From: Hyphomicrobiales bacterium | GTDB lineage: Bacteria; Pseudomonadota; Alphaproteobacteria; Rhizobiales; Rhizobiaceae | DNA length: 64,000 nucleotides | Assembly: GCA_017305935.1 (NCBI GenBank) | Contig: JAFKJU010000005.1 | Span: forward strand, 1 to 64,000 | Reading direction: 5' to 3' | Translations under genes and position numbers: made by a program | The notes under the pieces: generated by a model | What the model saw: only the letters and a program-made list of their open reading frames with translations | Databases searched by the model: none | Told to the model about the DNA's origin: nothing | Part shown: one piece after another, positions 8,652 through 17,296 of the stretch | Layout: each line of letters begins with the position of its first letter | Position numbering within the stretch: the first letter of the stretch is position 1

Positions 8652-10880
8652 ATGATGCGGCAATACGAGCTCGTCGAGCGGGTTCAAAAATACAAGCCGG
8701 ATGCCAATGAAGCGCTGCTCAACAAGGCCTATGTCTATGCCATGCAGAAGCATGGCCAGCAGAAGCGGGCAAGCGGCGATCCTTATATCTCGCATCCGCT
8801 CGAAGTCGCCGCCATCCTCACCGAGTTGCATCTCGACGAATCCACTATCGCGGTGGCGCTGCTGCACGACACGATTGAGGACACGACGGCGACCCGCGCC
8901 GAGATCGACGAACTGTTCGGCGAGGATATCGGCGCCCTCGTCGAGGGCCTGACCAAGATCAAGAAGCTCGACCTCGTCACCAAGAAGGCCAAGCAGGCGG
9001 AAAACCTGCGCAAGCTGCTGCTGGCGATTTCCGACGACGTGCGCGTGCTGCTGGTCAAGCTTGCAGACCGCCTGCACAACATGCGCACGCTGGAGCACAT
9101 GAACCCGGAAAAGCGCGCCCGCATTTCCGAGGAGACCATGGATATCTATGCGCCGCTCGCCGGCCGCATGGGTATGCAGGACATGCGCGAGGAACTGGAA
9201 CAGCTTTCCTTCCAGTATATCAACCCGGAAGCCTTCGACACGATCACCAAGCGGCTACAAGAACTGTCAGACCGCAACGAGGGCCTGATCAAGAAGATCG
9301 AGGACGAGTTGCGCGACCTGCTGATCGCCAACGGCCTCACCAATGCCTTCGTCAAAGGCCGCCAGAAGAAGGCCTATTCGGTCTTCCGCAAGATGCAGTC
9401 GAAATCGCTTTCCTTCGAGCAGCTTTCGGATGTCTACGGCTTCCGCATCATCGTCGACGATATCCCCGCCTGTTACCGGGCGCTCGGTATCGTCCACACC
9501 CGCTGGCGCGTGGTGCCGGGTCGTTTCAAGGATTATATCTCGACGCCGAAGCAGAACGACTACCGCTCGATCCACACCACCATCGTCGGCCCGTCGAGCC
9601 AGCGCATCGAGCTGCAGATCCGCACGCGGCGCATGCATGAGATCGCCGAATTCGGCATCGCCGCCCATACGCTCTACAAGGATGGGGCGACGGGAGGCGA
9701 CGCGGAACTGCTGTCGCGCGAATCCAACGCCTATTCCTGGCTGCGCCACACCATCGAATCGCTGGCCGAGGGCGATAGCCCCGAAGAATTCCTCGAACAC
9801 ACCAAGCTGGAGCTGTTCCAGGACCAGGTCTTCTGTTTCACGCCCAAGGGCAAGCTGATTGCGCTGCCGCGCGGGGCGACGCCGATCGATTTCGCCTATG
9901 CGGTCCATACCAATATCGGCGACACCACGGTCGGCGCCAAAATCAACGGCCGCATCATGCCGCTGGTAACCCGCCTCAACAATGGCGACGAGGTCGAGAT
10001 CATCCGCTCCGGCGTGCAGGTGCCGCCGGCCGCCTGGGAAGAGATCGTCGTCACCGGCAAGGCGCGCGCCGCCATCCGCCGCGCCACCCGCATGGCGATC
10101 CGCAAGCAATATGCCGGCCTCGGCCAGCGCATCCTGGAGCGCACCTTCGAGCGCGCCGGAAAGATCTTCACCAAGGATGTGATGCGGCCGGCGCTGCACC
10201 GCCTTGGCCGCAAGGAGGTCGAGGACGCCATCGCCTCGGTCGGCCGCGGCGAGATGTCGTCGCTCGACGTGCTGCGTGCCGTCTATCCCGACCATCCCGA
10301 TGAGCGCGCTACCGTCAAGCCGAGCAATGGCGAGGGCTGGTTCAACGTGCGCAGCGCGTCCGGCATGATCTTCCGCATTCCCGGCGCGTCCAAGACCGAT
10401 GCAGGGCGGCTGGCGGGGGAGGATGCCGACGACGTGCTGCCGATCCGCGGCCTTGCCGGCAATGCCGAGGTGCATTTCGCCCGCGCCGGCGCCGTGCCGG
10501 GCGATCGCATCGTTGGCATCGTCGAGGAAGGCAAGGGCATCACCATCTATCCGATCCAGTCGCCGGCGCTGCAACGCTTCGACGACACGCCGGAAAGCTG
10601 GATCGACGTGCGCTGGGATCTGGACGAGGCCAACAAGTCGCGCTTCATGGCCCGGCTGCTGATCAATGCGCTCAACGAGCCCGGCACGCTGGCCAAGGTC
10701 GCCCAGACGGTCGCAGATCTCGACATCAACATCCGCACGCTTAGCATGATCGGCATCGCCACCGATTTCTCGGAAATGGCCCTCGATGTCGAGGTCTGGG
10801 ATCTGCGCCAGCTCAACAAGCTGCTCTCCAGCCTCAAGGAACTGGATTGCATCGCCACCGTTCGCCGCGTCTTCGATTGA
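8652..10880 (+). CDS. rsh: Bifunctional (p)ppGpp synthetase/hydrolase Rsh
   Basis: This is the stringent-response enzyme that makes and degrades (p)ppGpp. The 742-residue protein has the HD hydrolase domain (about 45-150, His72-Asp73 in LLHDTIEDT), the RelA/SpoT synthetase domain (about 235-345, with GRQKKAYSVFRKM and YRSIHTT), a TGS domain (about 390-450, CFTPKGKLIALP) and a C-terminal ACT domain (about 665-740). Both active sites look intact, as expected for the single long Rsh of alphaproteobacteria. GGAG lies about 9 nt before the first of two adjacent ATG codons. It is probably activated by starvation signals through the TGS/ACT region. Confidence 0.97.
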   Translation: MMRQYELVERVQKYKPDANEALLNKAYVYAMQKHGQQKRASGDPYISHPLEVAAILTELHLDESTIAVALLHDTIEDTTATRAEIDELFGEDIGALVEGLTKIKKLDLVTKKAKQAENLRKLLLAISDDVRVLLVKLADRLHNMRTLEHMNPEKRARISEETMDIYAPLAGRMGMQDMREELEQLSFQYINPEAFDTITKRLQELSDRNEGLIKKIEDELRDLLIANGLTNAFVKGRQKKAYSVFRKMQSKSLSFEQLSDVYGFRIIVDDIPACYRALGIVHTRWRVVPGRFKDYISTPKQNDYRSIHTTIVGPSSQRIELQIRTRRMHEIAEFGIAAHTLYKDGATGGDAELLSRESNAYSWLRHTIESLAEGDSPEEFLEHTKLELFQDQVFCFTPKGKLIALPRGATPIDFAYAVHTNIGDTTVGAKINGRIMPLVTRLNNGDEVEIIRSGVQVPPAAWEEIVVTGKARAAIRRATRMAIRKQYAGLGQRILERTFERAGKIFTKDVMRPALHRLGRKEVEDAIASVGRGEMSSLDVLRAVYPDHPDERATVKPSNGEGWFNVRSASGMIFRIPGASKTDAGRLAGEDADDVLPIRGLAGNAEVHFARAGAVPGDRIVGIVEEGKGITIYPIQSPALQRFDDTPESWIDVRWDLDEANKSRFMARLLINALNEPGTLAKVAQTVADLDINIRTLSMIGIATDFSEMALDVEVWDLRQLNKLLSSLKELDCIATVRRVFD

Positions 10881-10894
10881 GATCAGAAGCAATG

Positions 10895-10916
10895 GATGCG
10901 CCCTTATAGGCGCATC
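10895..10916 (+). terminator. Hairpin downstream of rsh, possible terminator
   Basis: An 8-bp perfect stem GATGCGCC / GGCGCATC with loop CTTATA starts 14 nt after the rsh stop. There is no T-run, so intrinsic termination is uncertain. Confidence 0.45.
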
Positions 10917-11070
10917 TGCCGGCATCATGAGCAAAGCATGGCTAAAATGCAGGCAAGTTGTGGCAAGCAATGCGCACAGTGCATAACTGATTGTGCGATG
11001 CAACATTGGTAAAACGACGCATTCCAGCCTATCTTTGTCTCATCGAAACGAAGAAAGAAGTGAGGCAGCC

Positions 11071-11223
11071 ATGTTCGGTTCCCTGAAGAAAATCGCTCGC
11101 AGTCTTCGCGTTCCCTCGGTTGAAGAGCGCGAAATGCACTATTTGAACGGTTCCCACGATCGCATCGACCTGGAATACCGCCAGCGTCAGGTAGATCGCG
11201 GCCTGTTCCGCACCAACTACTGA
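11071..11223 (+). CDS. DUF3563 microprotein
   Basis: This 50-residue basic protein (MFGSLKKIARSLRVPSVEE...) matches the small DUF3563 family in its pattern. It has an amphipathic N-terminal KKIARSLR segment, EREMHYLNGS, and a C-terminal D-x-E-YRQR-x-VDRG-x-F motif. The function is unknown. A longer in-frame ATG 78 nt upstream is unlikely, because AAGTGAGG lies directly before the chosen start. It stands alone between rsh and the DUF2062 gene, with its own hairpins downstream, so it is probably monocistronic. Confidence 0.8.
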   Translation: MFGSLKKIARSLRVPSVEEREMHYLNGSHDRIDLEYRQRQVDRGLFRTNY

Positions 11224-11232
11224 TTTGACCGG

Positions 11233-11279
11233 CCGGCGCCTTGCGCCGGTTGCATGACAGGCCGGCAATGCGCCGGCCT
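11233..11279 (+). terminator. Two GC-rich hairpins after the DUF3563 gene
   Basis: The first hairpin is CCGGCGC-CTT-GCGCCGG (11233-11249). The second is AGGCCGGC-AATGC-GCCGGCCT (11259-11279). Both are perfect stems but lack a T-run, so they may slow transcription or stabilise the 3' end. Confidence 0.45.
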
Positions 11280-11314
11280 TGCCACGCCGGCAGGCGAGCA
11301 TTAAATCTGGCACG

Positions 11315-11902
11315 ATGTTGTTTCGTCGCCGAAAGCCCGCGCGCTGGCATGAAAGAATGCGGGAGTTCCTCTGGCCCCGCAAAGGCCTGCTGCGGCCGCT
11401 TCGCTACTATCGCCTGCGCATTCTGAGACTGGGCGCAACGCCCCATTCCATCGCCATCGGTTTTGCTTCCGGCATTGCCATGGCCTGGACGCCGTTTCTC
11501 GGCCTTCATCTCGGCCTGGCGCTCGTCCTTTCCTATTTTCTCTCCGGCAATCTCGTCGCCGCAGCCCTTGGCACGACGCTCAGCAATCCCGCCACCTTCC
11601 CGGTGATCTGCGCCGTGACGTGGGAAACCGGCCGCTGGCTGATTGGCGGCGAGGCGCCCACCGGCGCCGGCACCGATCTCGTCGACCTCCTGGAGAAGAT
11701 GCAGTTTCGGGAATTGTGGGGTCCGGTGCTGAAGCCGATGCTGGTCGGCGCTTTGCCTTTGTCGCTTGGCAGCGCGGTCATTCTGTATACCGTCACCTTT
11801 TTCGCCGTCCGTGGCTTCCAGCGCCGCCGTCGCCTGCAACAGACACGCCGGCAGCAGGCGGCGCTGGCCGGCGCGCTCGGCGGCGATTTTCCAAGCGTCT
11901 GA
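11315..11902 (+). CDS. DUF2062 membrane protein
   Basis: This 195-residue protein has a basic N-terminus and two to three hydrophobic segments (about 45-90 and 140-165). It also has the DUF2062 hallmarks: a G-x-A-x-G-x-A-W-T-P-F-x-G-L-H segment near 57-70 and [11 protein letters not shown]. Its biochemical role is not established. A start 36 nt further upstream is possible; the chosen one begins [11 protein letters not shown]. The stop codon lies 10 nt before acpS, and the acpS ribosome site overlaps it, so the two genes are very likely co-transcribed. Confidence 0.85.
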   Translation: MLFRRRKPARWHERMREFLWPRKGLLRPLRYYRLRILRLGATPHSIAIGFASGIAMAWTPFLGLHLGLALVLSYFLSGNLVAAALGTTLSNPATFPVICAVTWETGRWLIGGEAPTGAGTDLVDLLEKMQFRELWGPVLKPMLVGALPLSLGSAVILYTVTFFAVRGFQRRRRLQQTRRQQAALAGALGGDFPSV

Positions 11903-11912
11903 GGAGAAGTCC

Positions 11913-12329
11913 ATGATCATCGGCATCGGCAGCGACCTGGTGGATATCCGCCGCATCGCCAAATCGCTGGAACGCTTCGGCGAGCGCTTCACCGCGCGCT
12001 GTTTCACCGAGATCGAGCAGCGCAAGTCGGACGGGCGCAAGAACCGCGCCGATTCCTACGCCAAGCGATTCGCCGCCAAGGAGGCCTGTTCCAAGGCGCT
12101 CGGCACCGGCATTTCCGAAAGCGTGTTCTGGCGCGACATGGGCGTCGTCAACCTGCCCTCCGGCAAACCGACCATGAAGTTGACCGGGGGAGCGGCCGAA
12201 CGTCTTGCCTCGATGCTGCCGCCCGATCACGAGGCGGTCATCCACCTGTCGATCACCGATGAATATCCGCTTGCGCAAGCTTTCGTGATCATCGAGGCTC
12301 GCCCCCGTTCTGCCGCAAGCATGGCGTAG
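11913..12329 (+). CDS. acpS: Holo-[acyl-carrier-protein] synthase
   Basis: AcpS transfers 4'-phosphopantetheine from CoA to the serine of apo-ACP; the acpP target lies near 61.5 kb in this window. The 138-residue length is typical. The metal-binding residues are visible: Asp8 in GIGSDLVDI and Glu57 in [22 protein letters not shown] lies just upstream of the ATG. It heads the conserved cluster acpS-lepB-rnc-era. Confidence 0.96.
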   Translation: MIIGIGSDLVDIRRIAKSLERFGERFTARCFTEIEQRKSDGRKNRADSYAKRFAAKEACSKALGTGISESVFWRDMGVVNLPSGKPTMKLTGGAAERLASMLPPDHEAVIHLSITDEYPLAQAFVIIEARPRSAASMA

Positions 12330-12398
12330 CGACGCTATTTCGCAGACCTTGGCATTGCCGCCGGGGCGCGAAGCCGTTAGAGAAGGCCAAAAGCGGTG

Positions 12399-13160
12399 AT
12401 GAAGAAAGAAGCGTTCGTGTCCGAGAAAGTCGAGAAAAAGCAAAACGCCTTGTGGGAAAACATCAAGGTGATCGTGCAGGCGCTGGTGCTGGCCATGATC
12501 ATCCGCACGGTGCTGTTCCAGCCGTTCACCATCCCGTCCGGCTCGATGATGCCGACGCTGCTGGTCGGCGACTATATCTTCGTCAACAAATTTGCTTACG
12601 GCTATTCGAAATATTCGCTGCCGTTCTCGCCGGACCTGTTCTCCGGCCGCATCTTCGGCAGCGAGCCGAAGCGCGGCGACGTCGTCGTCTTCCGTTTCCC
12701 GCCGAACCCGGAAGTGGACTACATCAAGCGCGTCGTCGGCCTGCCGGGCGACCGCATCCAGATGATCGACGGCGTGCTCAACATCAACGGCCAGCCGGTG
12801 CCGAAGCAGCCCGACGGCAGCTTCAATTCCGACTATCGCCTCGATCCCGGCCAGGACGTGCCGGTCTTCCGCGAAACGCTCGACACTGGCATCACCTACG
12901 ACACGCTCGACCAGTCGCCGAATTCGCGCGGCGACAACACCCGCGAATTCACCGTGCCCGCCGGCCATTATTTCATGATGGGCGACAACCGCGACAATTC
13001 CGCCGACAGCCGTTTCGATGTCGGTTTCGTCCCGGCCGAAAACCTCGTCGGACGCGCCAGCGTCATCTTCTTCTCGCTCGGCAACGACACCACCTTCCGC
13101 GAAATCTGGCGCTGGCCGGCCAATATGCGCTGGGATCGGCTGTTCAAGGTCGTCGAATGA
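12399..13160 (+). CDS. lepB: Signal peptidase I
   Basis: LepB is an inner-membrane serine/lysine protease that removes Sec and Tat signal peptides. In the 253-residue protein one N-terminal transmembrane helix (about 24-40) is followed by the catalytic Ser49 in PSGSMMPTL. The general-base Lys110 lies in YIKRVVGLPGD, and the GDNRDNSADSR box is near the C-terminus. A GTG directly before the ATG is an alternative start; AGAAGG upstream suits either. The stop overlaps the rnc ATG by 3-4 nt, indicating translational coupling. Confidence 0.96.
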   Translation: MKKEAFVSEKVEKKQNALWENIKVIVQALVLAMIIRTVLFQPFTIPSGSMMPTLLVGDYIFVNKFAYGYSKYSLPFSPDLFSGRIFGSEPKRGDVVVFRFPPNPEVDYIKRVVGLPGDRIQMIDGVLNINGQPVPKQPDGSFNSDYRLDPGQDVPVFRETLDTGITYDTLDQSPNSRGDNTREFTVPAGHYFMMGDNRDNSADSRFDVGFVPAENLVGRASVIFFSLGNDTTFREIWRWPANMRWDRLFKVVE

Positions 13161-13876
13161 CGCGCGGCCAGCTTCTGTCGCCGGAGCAGCGAGGCCAGAT
13201 CGAAGCGGTTATCGGCCATGCTTTCGCGAGCAAGGAGCGGCTTGACCGGGCGCTGACCCATGCCAGCGCCCGCGGCGGCACGGACGCCAATTACGAACGG
13301 CTGGAATTCTTGGGCGACCGAGTGCTTGGCCTCTGCGTCGCCGAACTCCTGTTCAACACCTTCGGCAAGGCCGGCGAGGGCGAGTTGTCGGTGCGGCTGA
13401 ACCAGTTGGTCAGCGCCGAGACCTGCGCCGAGGTGGCCGACGAGATGGAGCTGCACCGCTTCATCCGCACCGGCTCCGACGTCAAGAAACTCACTGGCAA
13501 GCGCATGATGAACGTGCGCGCCGACGTGGTCGAAAGCCTGATCGCCGCGCTTTATCTCGACGGCGGCCTTGAGGTCGCCCGGGCTTTCGTGCTCAAATAC
13601 TGGGAAAAGCGCGCGGCCGATGCCCGCAGCGGCCGCCGCGACGCCAAGACCGAATTGCAGGAATGGGCCCATGCCAAATTCGGCGTGACCCCGCAATACC
13701 GCATAGAAGAACGCACCGGGCCGGATCACGATCCGCGCTTCACCGTGCGGGTGGATATTCCCGGCGTCGCGCCGGAAACGGGCAGCGAGCGCTCCAAGCG
13801 AGCGGCGGAACAGGTGGCCGCCGCGCGGCTTCTGGAACGCGAAGGCGTATGGCAGGCCGGTACGGCTGGAAATTGA
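13157..13876 (+). CDS. rnc: Ribonuclease III
   Basis: RNase III cuts double-stranded RNA in rRNA precursors and mRNAs. The 239-residue protein has the catalytic domain with the signature YERLEFLGD (46-54) and the second acidic cluster in ADVVESLIAALYLDGG. A C-terminal double-stranded-RNA-binding domain follows (about 160-235, KTELQEWAHAKFGVTP). It starts inside the lepB stop region and is followed by era, the classical lepB-rnc-era order. Confidence 0.96.
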   Translation: MTRGQLLSPEQRGQIEAVIGHAFASKERLDRALTHASARGGTDANYERLEFLGDRVLGLCVAELLFNTFGKAGEGELSVRLNQLVSAETCAEVADEMELHRFIRTGSDVKKLTGKRMMNVRADVVESLIAALYLDGGLEVARAFVLKYWEKRAADARSGRRDAKTELQEWAHAKFGVTPQYRIEERTGPDHDPRFTVRVDIPGVAPETGSERSKRAAEQVAAARLLEREGVWQAGTAGN

Positions 13877-13896
13877 CGGACGAATTGACAAACAAG

Positions 13897-14844
13897 ATGA
13901 GCGAAGAACACGAAAACCAGGCCGGTGAACACAAGCAGGCGGCGGAGGGGGCGGCGACCCGTTCCGGCTTCGTGGCCTTGATCGGCCCGACCAATGCCGG
14001 CAAGTCGACGCTGCTCAACCGTCTCGTCGGCGCCAAGGTCTCGATCGTCAGCCACAAGGTGCAGACGACGCGCGCCATCGTGCGGGGCATCGCCATTCAC
14101 GATCGCACCCAGATCGTGTTCATGGATACGCCCGGCATCTTCAAGCCGCGCCGGCGGCTGGATCGCGCCATGGTCACCTCCGCCTGGGGCGGAGCAAAGG
14201 ATGCCGATTTCATCATGCTGCTGATCGACAGCGAGCGCGGCCTGCGCGGCGATATCGAACAGATCCTCGAAGGGCTGAAGGACGTGCGCCAGCCCAAGCT
14301 GCTGGTGCTCAACAAGATCGACCAGGTTCGCCCCGAGGAGCTTTTGAAGCTTGCCGCCGCCGCCAACGAGAAGATCGCCTTCGAGCGTACCTTCATGGTC
14401 TCGGCAACGACCGGCTCGGGCTGCGACGACCTGATGGACTACGTGGCCAACGCCCTGCCGGAAGGTCCCTGGTATTATCCGGAAGACCAGATTTCCGACC
14501 TGCCGATGCGCCAGCTCGCCGCCGAAATCACCCGCGAAAAGCTGTTCCTGCGCCTGCATCAGGAGTTGCCCTATTCCTCGCATGTCGAGACCGAGAAATG
14601 GGAAGAGCGCAAGGACGGCTCGGTGCGCATCGAACAGGTCATCTATGTCGAGCGCGACAGCCAGAAGAAGATTGCGCTGGGCAAGGACGGCGAGGCGATC
14701 AAGGCGATCTCGATGGCCTCGCGAAAGGAGCTGTCGGAAATCCTCGAACAGCCGGTGCATCTCTTCCTGTTCGTCAAGGTGCGCGAGAACTGGGGCGACG
14801 ACCCCGCGCGCTTCCGCGAGATGGGTCTCGACTTCCCGCATTGA
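13897..14844 (+). CDS. era: GTPase Era
   Basis: Era is an essential GTPase that binds the 3' end of 16S rRNA during 30S maturation. The 315-residue protein has G1 GPTNAGKS (30-37), G3 DTPG and G4 NKID. The C-terminal KH domain (about 220-300) includes GKDGEAIKAIS. The ATG lacks a strong ribosome site. A TTG at 13873 overlapping the rnc stop (TTGA) would add MTDELTNK and is a real alternative. Confidence 0.95.
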   Translation: MSEEHENQAGEHKQAAEGAATRSGFVALIGPTNAGKSTLLNRLVGAKVSIVSHKVQTTRAIVRGIAIHDRTQIVFMDTPGIFKPRRRLDRAMVTSAWGGAKDADFIMLLIDSERGLRGDIEQILEGLKDVRQPKLLVLNKIDQVRPEELLKLAAAANEKIAFERTFMVSATTGSGCDDLMDYVANALPEGPWYYPEDQISDLPMRQLAAEITREKLFLRLHQELPYSSHVETEKWEERKDGSVRIEQVIYVERDSQKKIALGKDGEAIKAISMASRKELSEILEQPVHLFLFVKVRENWGDDPARFREMGLDFPH

Positions 14845-14930
14845 GACAGGGCTTGGCCATCCGGTGATTTGACCGGTGGCCAAATCAGTGGTCTTGTGCG
14901 CCATCGTCAGTTCCAGCCGATACGATTGCG

Positions 14931-15680
14931 ATGCCGCCAAAATCCACCAATTCGCAAAAGACGCCTTGCCAGCAATGCCCCTTGCGCGGGCTTGCACATT
15001 TCCGCGAGTTCACACCGGACGAGCTGGATTTCGTGTCGCGTTTCAAGACCGGGGAGCTTTCGGTCGATGCCGGGGCGACCATTCTCGTCGAAGGTTCGCA
15101 CAGCGCGCATCTTTATACCGTTCTGTCCGGCTGGGCCTTCCGCTACAAGCTGCTTTCGGATGGCCGCCGCCAGATCCTCAATTATGCGGTGCCCGGCGAC
15201 CTCGTCGGCCTGCAGGGCTCGATCCAGGGCGAGATGCAGCATTCGATCGAAGCGCTGTCGCCGGTGACGCTCTGTGTCTTCGAGCGCGACAAGCTCGACC
15301 AGCTTTTTACCCGCTATCCGAGCCTCGCCTACGACCTCACCTGGATCGCGGCGCAGGAGGAGCGCATCCTCGACGAGCATCTGCTGAGCATCGGCCGGCG
15401 CACGGCAATCGAGCGCGCCGCCTACCTGCTGGCCTTCATGTTCGAACGCGGCCGCGCGAGCGGCCTGGTCAGCAACCGCGCGGTGTTGCCGATCACCCAG
15501 CAACATGTGGCCGATACGCTTGGCCTGTCGATCGTCCATACCAACAAGACGTTGCGCAAGCTGGCCGACCGCAGGTTGATCCGCTGGCAGGACCGCGGCT
15601 GTCTGGTGCTGGACGATGAAGGGCTGGCGGCTGTTGCCGGCTGGGAGGGCCTGCCGGAAACGCGGCGCCCCTTCATCTAA
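14931..15680 (+). CDS. Crp/Fnr-family transcription regulator with N-terminal CxxC
   Basis: This 249-residue protein has an N-terminal Cys13-x-x-Cys16 pair. A cyclic-nucleotide-binding-type beta barrel follows (about 30-140), then a long dimerisation helix and a winged helix-turn-helix (about 185-235, ITQQHVADTLGLSIVHTNKT). FNR-type iron-sulfur sensors need four cysteines. Here only the CxxC pair and a distant Cys in TLCVF are present, so oxygen sensing through a 4Fe-4S cluster is not assured. Rhizobia hold many such regulators (FixK, FnrN, NnrR and unnamed ones). The target genes are unknown. It lies between era and recO, with its own upstream gap. Confidence 0.85.
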   Translation: MPPKSTNSQKTPCQQCPLRGLAHFREFTPDELDFVSRFKTGELSVDAGATILVEGSHSAHLYTVLSGWAFRYKLLSDGRRQILNYAVPGDLVGLQGSIQGEMQHSIEALSPVTLCVFERDKLDQLFTRYPSLAYDLTWIAAQEERILDEHLLSIGRRTAIERAAYLLAFMFERGRASGLVSNRAVLPITQQHVADTLGLSIVHTNKTLRKLADRRLIRWQDRGCLVLDDEGLAAVAGWEGLPETRRPFI

Positions 15681-16025
15681 AGGCGGGCAAAGGCCGTAAG
15701 TCTTTGTCAAGCATGTCTTTCTTTAATGCGGGGCACTGCCTTGCCCTGTAGTCTGCACAGGTCGCACCATTTCGCCATGATTGTCTGGCATGACCTCGAG
15801 GTGAGAATTGAGACCGAAGCGGTATGTCGTTTGTGAAGCCAGGTCCGAACCGGCTTTCCGACCATCTTGGAAAGATCCTGGCTTCCTGCAATCCAGAATT
15901 GCTGAAGTTTACGTTAATATCAATCTATACTTGTGTTTGCGTCTTGGGGACTGTTACACCCATCACCGTCAGCGGCTGTCATACGCTTTACCGCAGACGT
16001 TTTGTTCCCTGACGAGGATCGTGCC
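15681..16025. other. 345-bp intergenic region before the receiver-domain gene
   Basis: No gene with a credible start and ribosome site was found. The middle (about 15895-15955) is notably AT-richer than its surroundings, as promoters often are. The first 120 bp probably hold the 3' end of the regulator transcript. No intrinsic terminator or named RNA could be identified. Confidence 0.5.
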
Positions 16026-16394
16026 GTGAAGATACCCCGGGAAATTCTGGTTCTGGAAGACAGTCTCATTATCGCGATGGAGGCCGAGGATATCTTTCGT
16101 TCCTTGGGAGCCGACCTCGTCCACATCGCCAGCAATCTCGACCAGGCACGCAATGCAGTCGACGCCCATTCGATCGATTTCGCGCTGCTCGACGTCAATC
16201 TCGGGCCGATGATGAGCTTCGATTTCGCCCGCGACCTGCGCGCGCGGGGTATTCCCTTCGGCTTTTCCAGCGGTTATCCCGACAATGAGGATTTTCCCGA
16301 GGATCTGCGCCAGATCGCCCTGCTGCGAAAGCCTTTTGGCGACGAGATGATCCGTGATCACTTGAAGCAGGTGTTCGACGGCGTTACACCGTGA
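16026..16394 (+). CDS. Stand-alone response-regulator receiver protein
   Basis: This 122-residue protein consists only of a REC domain. It has an acidic pair near the start (LVLEDS), the phospho-acceptor Asp56 in LLDVNLG, a Ser in GFSSGYP and the conserved Lys102 in LLRKPFG. There is no output domain, so it probably acts in a phosphorelay or by protein contact. No histidine kinase is nearby. The GTG start is chosen because GAGGA lies 7 nt upstream and the REC fold begins at once; upstream in-frame ATG codons add unrelated residues. Confidence 0.85.
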   Translation: MKIPREILVLEDSLIIAMEAEDIFRSLGADLVHIASNLDQARNAVDAHSIDFALLDVNLGPMMSFDFARDLRARGIPFGFSSGYPDNEDFPEDLRQIALLRKPFGDEMIRDHLKQVFDGVTP

Positions 16395-16444
16395 TCCCGT
16401 CCGGGCGTGCTGCCCGGGCCGCGTGTAAGCAAAGCTAGCCTCCT

Positions 16445-17194
16445 ATGCAATGGCAGGACCAGGCCATCCTTCTCGGCGTCAAGCGCCTTGGCGAAAGCAG
16501 TGTCGTCGCCGAGATGATGACGCTTGCCCATGGCCGCCATCTCGGCGTCGTCCGCTCCGGCCGCTCGCGCGCCATGCAGCCGGTGCTGCAGCCCGGCAAT
16601 TCGGTGGAGGTCACCTGGCGAGCGCGGCTGGACGAGCATCTCGGCGAGTTCCGCGTCGAGCCTCTGCAATTGCGCGCCGCCCAACTGATGGAAACGGCGA
16701 CCGCGCTGCATGGCATCCAGGCCATGGCCGCGCTGCTGCGACTATTGCCGGAGCGCGATCCGCATCCGCATCTGTTCGAGGCGCTGGAGGTTATCCTCGG
16801 CCATCTGCACGAACCATCGGAGGCGGGCGAACTGTTCGTGCGCTTCGAACTGGCGCTGCTCAACGATCTCGGCTTCGGGCTCGATCTCGGCGAATGCGCC
16901 GCCACCGGCACACGCGACGATCTGGTCTATGTCTCGCCGAAGACAGGCCGCGCCGTCTGTCGCGCCGCCGGGGCGCCTTATGCCGGAAGATTGCTGGTGC
17001 TGCCGGATTTTCTGACGCCGGAGCACCGGCGCGCCGCGGATGGGCAGGGGCTGGCAGATGCCTTCCGCCTGACCGCCTATTTCCTGCACCGCCACGTCTA
17101 CGAGCCGCGCGGCGTCCAGCCCAACACTGCCCGTGATGGTTTCGTTCAGGCGGTGATGAAGGCGATGACAGCGCCGCCGCCCGTTGGACTTTAG
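16445..17194 (+). CDS. recO: DNA repair protein RecO
   Basis: RecO loads RecA on SSB-coated single-stranded DNA in the RecFOR pathway. The 249-residue protein begins with the OB-fold start typical of RecO ([19 protein letters not shown], then [13 protein letters not shown]). A helical domain with [20 protein letters not shown] follows. Its C-terminal segment FLHRHVYEP is also typical. Its stop codon lies in the first bases of a palindromic repeat shared with the convergent MOSC gene. Confidence 0.94.
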   Translation: MQWQDQAILLGVKRLGESSVVAEMMTLAHGRHLGVVRSGRSRAMQPVLQPGNSVEVTWRARLDEHLGEFRVEPLQLRAAQLMETATALHGIQAMAALLRLLPERDPHPHLFEALEVILGHLHEPSEAGELFVRFELALLNDLGFGLDLGECAATGTRDDLVYVSPKTGRAVCRAAGAPYAGRLLVLPDFLTPEHRRAADGQGLADAFRLTAYFLHRHVYEPRGVQPNTARDGFVQAVMKAMTAPPPVGL

Positions 17195-17296
17195 AGCGTT
17201 TCGCTTCTCTTCGAGTCGTGAGAACGCTCTAACTCTTTATTTTATCGCATTTCCGGACGGAAAGCCGTTTCACATTTTTCCTGGAAATGCTCTAGC
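17193..17296. repeat. Palindromic intergenic repeat, copy B (filling a convergent gap)
   Basis: A first inverted repeat AGAGCGTT / AACGCTCT spans 17193-17230. A second, GCATTTCC / GGAAATGC, spans 17247-17290, and its inner core is the reverse complement of the family core. The element fills the whole gap between recO and the MOSC gene and contains both stop codons (TAG of each) at its outer ends. It could serve as a bidirectional terminator. Confidence 0.75.

Noticed and set aside
15824-16012. Small open frame (62 codons) in the gap before the receiver gene
   Set aside because: It has no ribosome site, a Cys/Thr-rich random-looking translation and sits in the probable promoter region.
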